Source: Pseudomonas sp. UBA5706 (GTDB lineage: Bacteria; Pseudomonadota; Gammaproteobacteria; Pseudomonadales; Pseudomonadaceae). From it: a stretch of DNA of 18,208 nt. The stretch spans positions 1 through 18,208 of the forward strand of contig NZ_DIHC01000048.1 of the NCBI RefSeq assembly GCF_002419965.1, in the 5' to 3' direction. Below, piece by piece: positions 14,131 to 18,208 of the stretch (the stretch's first letter is position 1; every line of letters starts with the position of its first letter). A program made the position numbers and the translations under genes. The notes under the pieces were generated by a model. That model did no database searches. It worked only from the letters and a program-made list of their open reading frames with translations, and was not told the DNA's origin.

Positions 14131-16107
14131 CTACTTCCCGCGCACCAAACTGCGCAATACAAACCGGTTCGGGTGGCAGGCTTCTGCCACGCTGCGCGGC
14201 AACGGCAGAGGTTCGTTGTCCAGCCACGCCGCGATCAGCTCGCCGGACAAAGGCGCGGTGATCAGTCCTCGCGAGCCATGGCCGCTGTTTACATACAGTC
14301 CGTCCAGCCAGGGGCATTCGGTCTGGGGGACCTGCCGGGCGTCCTTACGCAGCACCGTGTAGGCTTCCAGAAATCGTTCCCTGTCCGATAGCGGACCGAC
14401 GATGGGCAGGTAGTCGGGGCTGGTGCAGCGAAATGCGGCACGCCCTTGCAGCTGTTCAACAGGCAGCGCGCTGACCTGCAACCGCTCGGCTAAATCCGCC
14501 GAGATCTCGCGCAGCAACTGCAGATTGCCGAGATGCTCGGCTGCGGTTGGCGTCAGGTCGTCGCTCTTGAAGTCGAAGCTGGCCCCCAGCGTATGCTCTC
14601 CCAGCCGCCCCGGTGCCACGTAACCTTCGGCGCAGACCACCGTGCTCAACGACTGACTGTTCTCGGTCATCGGCAACCGGGTGATCTGCCCACGAATGCG
14701 CTTGAGCGGCAACTGGGCGCTGGCCGCAAAGCGTTTGACCTCCGCCGCGCCCGCCAACACCACTACGGGCGCCGAATCCAGTAGACGTTCGCCATCCCAG
14801 GCCTGCCAGGCATCACCGTCTCTTCGCAATTGGAGCACGTCGTTGTGGGTCATCAGGCGTATGTTCGCCAGGTTTGCCTGGTGCCGACACAGCGCGGGCG
14901 GATGCACCCAGCCGCCTTGCGGGTAGAACAGGCCACCGCTGTCCAGCGCAACCCCGGCCCGGGCTTGCGCGTCCGCCTTGTCCAGTACATGCAGCAGCTC
15001 AGGGGAAAAGGCTTGCGCCAACTGCGCCTGGCGCGCGCCTTCCTTCTCATCGAACGCCAGTTGCAGCACGCCGCAGTCATCCCAATCGACGCCACGCTGC
15101 AGCTGTTCCAGCAACCGTCGCGTGTGGCCAAAACCGCTGAGGATCAGCTGTGACAGTGCCGTGCCGTGGGCCGAGAGTTTCAGGTACAGCACGCCCTGCC
15201 GATTGCCCGACGCTTCCTGTGCCAGATCATCGTGCCGCTCCAGCAGGCTGACCTGCCAGCCTCGCGCGGCCAGACTGGCTGCCGTGGCGCACCCGGCCAG
15301 GCCTGCACCAACCACCAAAGCCTTGCGCTCGCGCGTCGATAAAGGAGGCCGCGCGAACCACGGTTTGGCAGCGCTGGGAGCAGGCGCCTCGACAGGCCAG
15401 CCCATGAATGTTCCTTTGAGCACTTCCCATTTGTGGCCGATGCCCGGCACTCGTTTCATCTTAAAACCGGCTGCATTCAGGGCGCGGCGAACCCAACCGG
15501 TGCTGGTGAAGGTGCCAATGGTCGAGCCGGGCGCGGCCAAACGCGCCAGTTCGGCAAACAGCTCGGGGGTCCACATCTGCGGGTTTTTCGAAGGCGCGAA
15601 GCCGTCGAGAAACCATGCGTCTATCGCCCCGTCCAGTTGCGGCAACATCTCCAGCGCATCGCCGATCAGCAAGGTCAGCGTGACCCGGCCACTGTCGAAC
15701 ACCAGCCGCTGAAAGCCCTCGTGAATCGCCACGTATTGCGTCAGCAGTTGATCGGCGAATGTTTTCAGTTCCGGCCAAAGACTCAAGGCCCGTTCAAGGT
15801 CGGCGCGGCTGAGGGGGAATTTCTCGACACTGACGAATTGCAACCGCGCCCCGGGTCGCGCGCAGGCTTCGAACATCTGCCAGGCACAGAGAAAGTTAAG
15901 CCCGGTGCCAAAGCCGGTTTCGCCGATGACCAAACGAGCATCCGCCTGTAGAGCACTGAAGCGCGCATGCAGATCGTTTTGAGCCAGAAACACATGGCGG
16001 GTTTCGGCCAGGCCCGATTCGTTGGAGAAGTAGACGTCGGCGAACGCTCGGGAGATCGGGTTGCCATTTTCGTCCCAGTCGAGCTGGGCGTATTGAATAG
16101 TGGTCAT
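14131..16107 (-). CDS. mnmC: Bifunctional tRNA wobble-uridine enzyme MnmC (MnmD methyltransferase plus FAD oxidoreductase)
   Basis: A 658-residue enzyme catalysing the last two steps of mnm5s2U34 synthesis in tRNA. The FAD domain removes carboxymethyl from cmnm5(s2)U, and the methyltransferase then adds methyl from SAM. The N-terminal MnmD domain (about 1-235) shows GETGFGTGLNF (62-72) and DGFAPSKNPQMW (168-179). The C-terminal oxidoreductase (about 260-655) begins with the dinucleotide fold VVGAGLAGCATAASLAARG (265-283) and has the YVNSGHGSRG motif near its end. I chose the ATG at 16107 over the upstream TTG at 16122. Neither has a strong RBS, but the family begins close to this point. It is divergent from pap. 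Confidence 0.94.
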   Translation of the reverse strand: MTTIQYAQLDWDENGNPISRAFADVYFSNESGLAETRHVFLAQNDLHARFSALQADARLVIGETGFGTGLNFLCAWQMFEACARPGARLQFVSVEKFPLSRADLERALSLWPELKTFADQLLTQYVAIHEGFQRLVFDSGRVTLTLLIGDALEMLPQLDGAIDAWFLDGFAPSKNPQMWTPELFAELARLAAPGSTIGTFTSTGWVRRALNAAGFKMKRVPGIGHKWEVLKGTFMGWPVEAPAPSAAKPWFARPPLSTRERKALVVGAGLAGCATAASLAARGWQVSLLERHDDLAQEASGNRQGVLYLKLSAHGTALSQLILSGFGHTRRLLEQLQRGVDWDDCGVLQLAFDEKEGARQAQLAQAFSPELLHVLDKADAQARAGVALDSGGLFYPQGGWVHPPALCRHQANLANIRLMTHNDVLQLRRDGDAWQAWDGERLLDSAPVVVLAGAAEVKRFAASAQLPLKRIRGQITRLPMTENSQSLSTVVCAEGYVAPGRLGEHTLGASFDFKSDDLTPTAAEHLGNLQLLREISADLAERLQVSALPVEQLQGRAAFRCTSPDYLPIVGPLSDRERFLEAYTVLRKDARQVPQTECPWLDGLYVNSGHGSRGLITAPLSGELIAAWLDNEPLPLPRSVAEACHPNRFVLRSLVRGK

Positions 16108-16283
16108 CGTCGGGCTACGCAAGGCTTTGGCAGGTGCAAGGCCGGCATCTTAACCCACCGCTGGACTCGCCGCGGGCATGGGTTAGTCCCTCGATAATTG
16201 ACCCAAGGCAGGGATTCGTTGTCACAACCCACATCGCTCGTATCGATCCGCTAGTCTTGAGCGATCTGGAACAGGAGCACTAC

Positions 16284-17786
16284 ATGTTCGAATCCGCTGA
16301 AATCGGCCACTCCATCGACGACAAAACCTACGATGCCGAAGTCCCGGCGCTGCGCGAAGCCCTGCTCGACGCTCAATACGAACTGCATGAGCAGGGCAAG
16401 CGCCAGATCATCGTGCTGATCAACGGCATCGAAGGCGCCGGCAAGGGCGAAACCGTCAAGTTGCTCAATGACTGGATGGACCCGCGCTTTATCGAAGTGC
16501 GCACGTTCGACCAGCAGACCGACGAAGAACTGGCCCGTCCGCCGGTCTGGCGTTACTGGCGCCAACTGCCACCCAAAGGCCGGATCGGCATCTTTTTCGG
16601 CAACTGGTACAGCCAGATGATTCAGGGCCGGGTGCACAAGCAGTTCAAGGACCCGGTATTGGACCAGGCGATCAATGCCGCCGAACGTCTGGAAAAAATG
16701 CTGGTGGACGAAGGTGCGGTGATTTTCAAGTTCTGGTTTCACCTGTCCAAGAAACAGATGAAATTACGCCTCAAGACTCTTAAGGATGACCCGCTGCACA
16801 GCTGGCGCATCAGCCCGCTGGACTGGCAGCAATCGCAGACCTACGACAAGTTCGTACGCTTTGGTGAGCGCGTCCTGCGCCGTACCAGCCGCGACTATGC
16901 GCCGTGGCATGTGATCGAAGGTGTGGACCCCAACTATCGCAGCCTGACCGTGGGGCGTTTGCTGCTGGAGGGTTTGCAGAATGCGATCAAGACCCCTGAA
17001 GGCAGCGCCAACCTGGTCAACGTCGGGCCTTTGCCCAGCAACACCGATGAGCTGAGTCTGCTGGATAATCTGGACATGACCCTGGCGCTGGACAAGGACG
17101 CCTATAACGAGCAACTGATCACCGAGCAGGCGCGACTGTCGGGCCTTATGCGTGACAAACGCATGCGTCGTCACGCATTGGTAGCGGTTTTCGAAGGTAA
17201 CGATGCGGCGGGCAAGGGCGGGGCGATCAAACGTGTGGCCGGGGCGCTGGACCCTCGGCAATACCATATCGTGCCGATCGCAGCGCCGAGTCAGGATGAA
17301 CTGGCGCAGCCGTACCTGTGGCGTTTCTGGCGACAGATTCCGGCGCGGGGCAAATTCACCGTGTTCGACCGCTCATGGTACGGCCGGGTGCTGGTTGAAC
17401 GGGTCGAGGGTTTCTGTACCGAAGCCGACTGGTTGCGGGCGTACAGCGAGATCAACGACTTCGAAGAGCAACTCACCGACGCGAATGTCGTGGTGGTGAA
17501 GTTCTGGTTGGCCATCGACGACAAGACGCAGCTGGAGCGCTTCAAGGCGCGGGAGAAGATCCCATTCAAACGCCACAAGATCACCGACGACGATTGGCGC
17601 AATCGCAAGAAATGGCCGCAATACCGCGAGGCCGTCGGCGACATGGTCGACCGCACCAGCACCGAAATCGCCCCGTGGACGTTAGTGGAGGCCAACGACA
17701 AGCGCTGGGCGCGGGTCAAGGTGTTGCGCACGATCAACGACGCCTTGGAAGCGGCGTTTGAAAAGAGTGAAAAAAAGAAAAAATAA
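16284..17786 (+). CDS. pap: Polyphosphate:AMP phosphotransferase (PPK2 class II, two-domain)
   Basis: A 500-residue cytoplasmic enzyme that phosphorylates AMP to ADP with polyphosphate. Two PPK2 domains are fused: domain 1 (about 20-240) with Walker A GIEGAGKG (48-55), and domain 2 (about 285-490) with GNDAAGKG (305-312). Domain 2 keeps the catalytic VFDRSWYGRVLVERVEGF lid (360-377), while the equivalent in domain 1 reads IFFGNWYSQM and lacks the Asp-Arg pair. The second half is therefore the likely catalytic unit. The C-terminus is a lysine run. The ATG at 16284 has AGGAG at 16273-16277; the longer reading frame upstream is not needed. As I recall, a PPK2 gene of this type also sits near the NAGGN genes in P. 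aeruginosa. Confidence 0.95.
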   Translation: MFESAEIGHSIDDKTYDAEVPALREALLDAQYELHEQGKRQIIVLINGIEGAGKGETVKLLNDWMDPRFIEVRTFDQQTDEELARPPVWRYWRQLPPKGRIGIFFGNWYSQMIQGRVHKQFKDPVLDQAINAAERLEKMLVDEGAVIFKFWFHLSKKQMKLRLKTLKDDPLHSWRISPLDWQQSQTYDKFVRFGERVLRRTSRDYAPWHVIEGVDPNYRSLTVGRLLLEGLQNAIKTPEGSANLVNVGPLPSNTDELSLLDNLDMTLALDKDAYNEQLITEQARLSGLMRDKRMRRHALVAVFEGNDAAGKGGAIKRVAGALDPRQYHIVPIAAPSQDELAQPYLWRFWRQIPARGKFTVFDRSWYGRVLVERVEGFCTEADWLRAYSEINDFEEQLTDANVVVVKFWLAIDDKTQLERFKAREKIPFKRHKITDDDWRNRKKWPQYREAVGDMVDRTSTEIAPWTLVEANDKRWARVKVLRTINDALEAAFEKSEKKKK

Positions 17787-17831
17787 CCCAGGTCAAACGC
17801 CATGCTCCTGGCTCCGACTTGCTTGGCCTTA

Positions 17832-17856
17832 GCCGTAGGCGCGAACTCGCTACGGC
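17832..17856. repeat. Degenerate REP-like hairpin after pap
   Basis: GCCGTAG (17832-17838) and CTACGGC (17850-17856) form a stem extended by CG pairs across one bulged G, around a short loop. It lies about 45 bases past the pap stop. It has no T-tract, so it is more likely a decayed REP arm than a classical terminator. The following CAGAATCAAAG also follows the REPIN at 18139, so this looks like an older copy of the same unit. Confidence 0.45.
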
Positions 17857-17903
17857 ATGCCGCCAGAATCAAAGGCGGTGGGTGGGTGACACTTCGACAA
17901 CAC

Positions 17904-17979
17904 GAATTTGGCTCGACGATACGAATTTGGCTCAATAGCAAGAATTTGGCTCGACAGCACGAATTTGGCTTGATGCGCA
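17904..17979 (+). repeat. Four-copy 19-bp tandem repeat (GAATTTGGCT core)
   Basis: GAATTTGGCT starts at 17904, 17923, 17942 and 17961, exactly 19 bases apart. The following nine bases vary (CGACGATAC, CAATAGCAA, CGACAGCAC, TGATGCGCA). The core recurs at 18179 and 18198 in the next unit with the same spacing. No spacers or cas genes are present, so it is not CRISPR. Confidence 0.9.
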
Positions 17980-17998
17980 CTGCTTCTGCCCGAAGGGC

Positions 17999-18128
17999 GT
18001 AGGAGCGAGCTTGCTCGCGATCTGGCGTGAAGCGCCAGTAAAACCAGCCCCCTCGGTTGTGTCAGACCGACCTCATTCTCAGGATGTGCTGCCGGTCCCC
18101 GGCAGATCGCGAGCAAGCTCGCTCCTAC
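17999..18128. repeat. REPIN (inverted pair of REP sequences)
   Basis: Twenty-six bases at 17999-18024 (GTAGGAGCGAGCTTGCTCGC and on to CTG) are the exact reverse complement of 18103-18128. Each arm contains the short palindrome GAGCAAGCTC or its complement (GAGCTTGCTC). About 78 bases separate the arms. Paired REP sequences of this kind (REPINs) are mobilised by RAYT transposases encoded elsewhere in Pseudomonas genomes; no RAYT gene is in this window. Confidence 0.9.
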
Positions 18129-18137
18129 GGCCTGTGG

Positions 18138-18208
18138 CCAGAATCAAAGGCGGTGGGTGGGTGACACTTCGACAACACGAATTTGGCTCGACGATACGAA
18201 TTTGGCTC
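18138..18208 (+). repeat. 275-bp tandemly repeated unit, copy 2 (cut by window end)
   Basis: Seventy-one bases identical to 17863-17933, including two GAATTTGGCT cores at 18179 and 18198. The preceding CTACGGCCTGTGG also resembles CTACGGCATGCCG before copy 1, so the homology reaches a little further left in diverged form. Confidence 0.85.

Larger units (their letters stand above)
17863..18137 (+). repeat. 275-bp tandemly repeated unit, copy 1
   Basis: The 71 bases from 17863 (CCAGAATCAAAGGCGGTGGG onward) recur without change at 18138-18208, where the window ends. The repeat period is 275 bases. The unit contains a GGTGGGTGGG G-rich start, a four-copy 19-bp tandem repeat and a REPIN. Because copy 2 runs off the edge, the true number of copies is unknown. 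Confidence 0.85.

Noticed and set aside
16134..16283. 50-residue N-terminal extension of the PPK2 protein
   Set aside because: The ATG at 16284 has a good AGGAG six bases upstream, gives the usual ~500-residue length, and the extension shows no conserved-looking sequence.
17904..17979. CRISPR-like array
   Set aside because: The period is only 19 bases with a 10-base core, there are no spacers of CRISPR length, and no cas genes are present.
17291..18116. Minus-strand reading frames with repeated AKFVLS-type peptides at the right end
   Set aside because: They translate the 19-bp tandem repeat and the antisense of pap, lack RBS support, and do not resemble a protein family.

Overview
The window looks like a piece of a Pseudomonas chromosome. 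The evidence is a set of genes whose proteins resemble Pseudomonas families throughout: an RsmA/CsrA paralogue, the N-acetylglutaminylglutamine amide (NAGGN) osmoprotectant genes next to a two-domain PPK2 polyphosphate:AMP phosphotransferase, a fused MnmC, high-GC codon usage, and REP palindromes of the type 'GCGAGCAAGCTCGC'. A secreted GH6 cellulase hints at a plant-associated lineage (P. syringae or P. fluorescens complex), but the species cannot be fixed from sequence alone. No rRNA, tRNA, CRISPR array, transposase or phage gene was seen.

Layout. Bases 1-390 hold two ~80-bp direct repeat copies, palindromic repeats and a possible gene tail ending at a strong terminator (391-421). A small DUF3309 membrane peptide gene (minus) follows, with a convincing AlgU/sigma-E type promoter. 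Then come four plus-strand genes: a DUF2784 membrane protein, an SDR oxidoreductase, a YnfA-family membrane protein and a CsrA/Rsm regulator. A ~141-bp MITE-like inverted repeat starts on the last base of the DUF2784 stop codon. A YheU-family gene (minus) converges on csrA.

Bases 3563-8384 (minus) are the NAGGN module: asnO (amidotransferase), ngg (GNAT plus ATP-grasp dipeptide synthetase) and an M42-type peptidase. Together they would make, amidate and perhaps turn over the compatible solute. A near-consensus sigma70 promoter lies upstream of asnO and overlaps a weaker possible promoter for the divergent GH6 cellulase gene (8581-9531).

Bases 9570-13796 (minus) are a tightly overlapping three-gene unit: a LolD/MacB-like ABC ATPase, a ten-helix FtsX-type permease and a CrtC/AttH-like lipocalin lipoprotein whose Asp at +2 suggests inner-membrane retention. 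Its substrate is unknown, and it is the best candidate for an under-described system here.

A 334-bp gap with REP-like sequence leads to mnmC (tRNA wobble uridine modification, minus). Divergent from mnmC is pap (PPK2 class II). The right end (17787-18208) is non-coding repeat DNA: a hairpin, a four-unit 19-bp tandem repeat, a perfect REPIN, and the start of a second copy of the whole 275-bp unit, which runs off the window.
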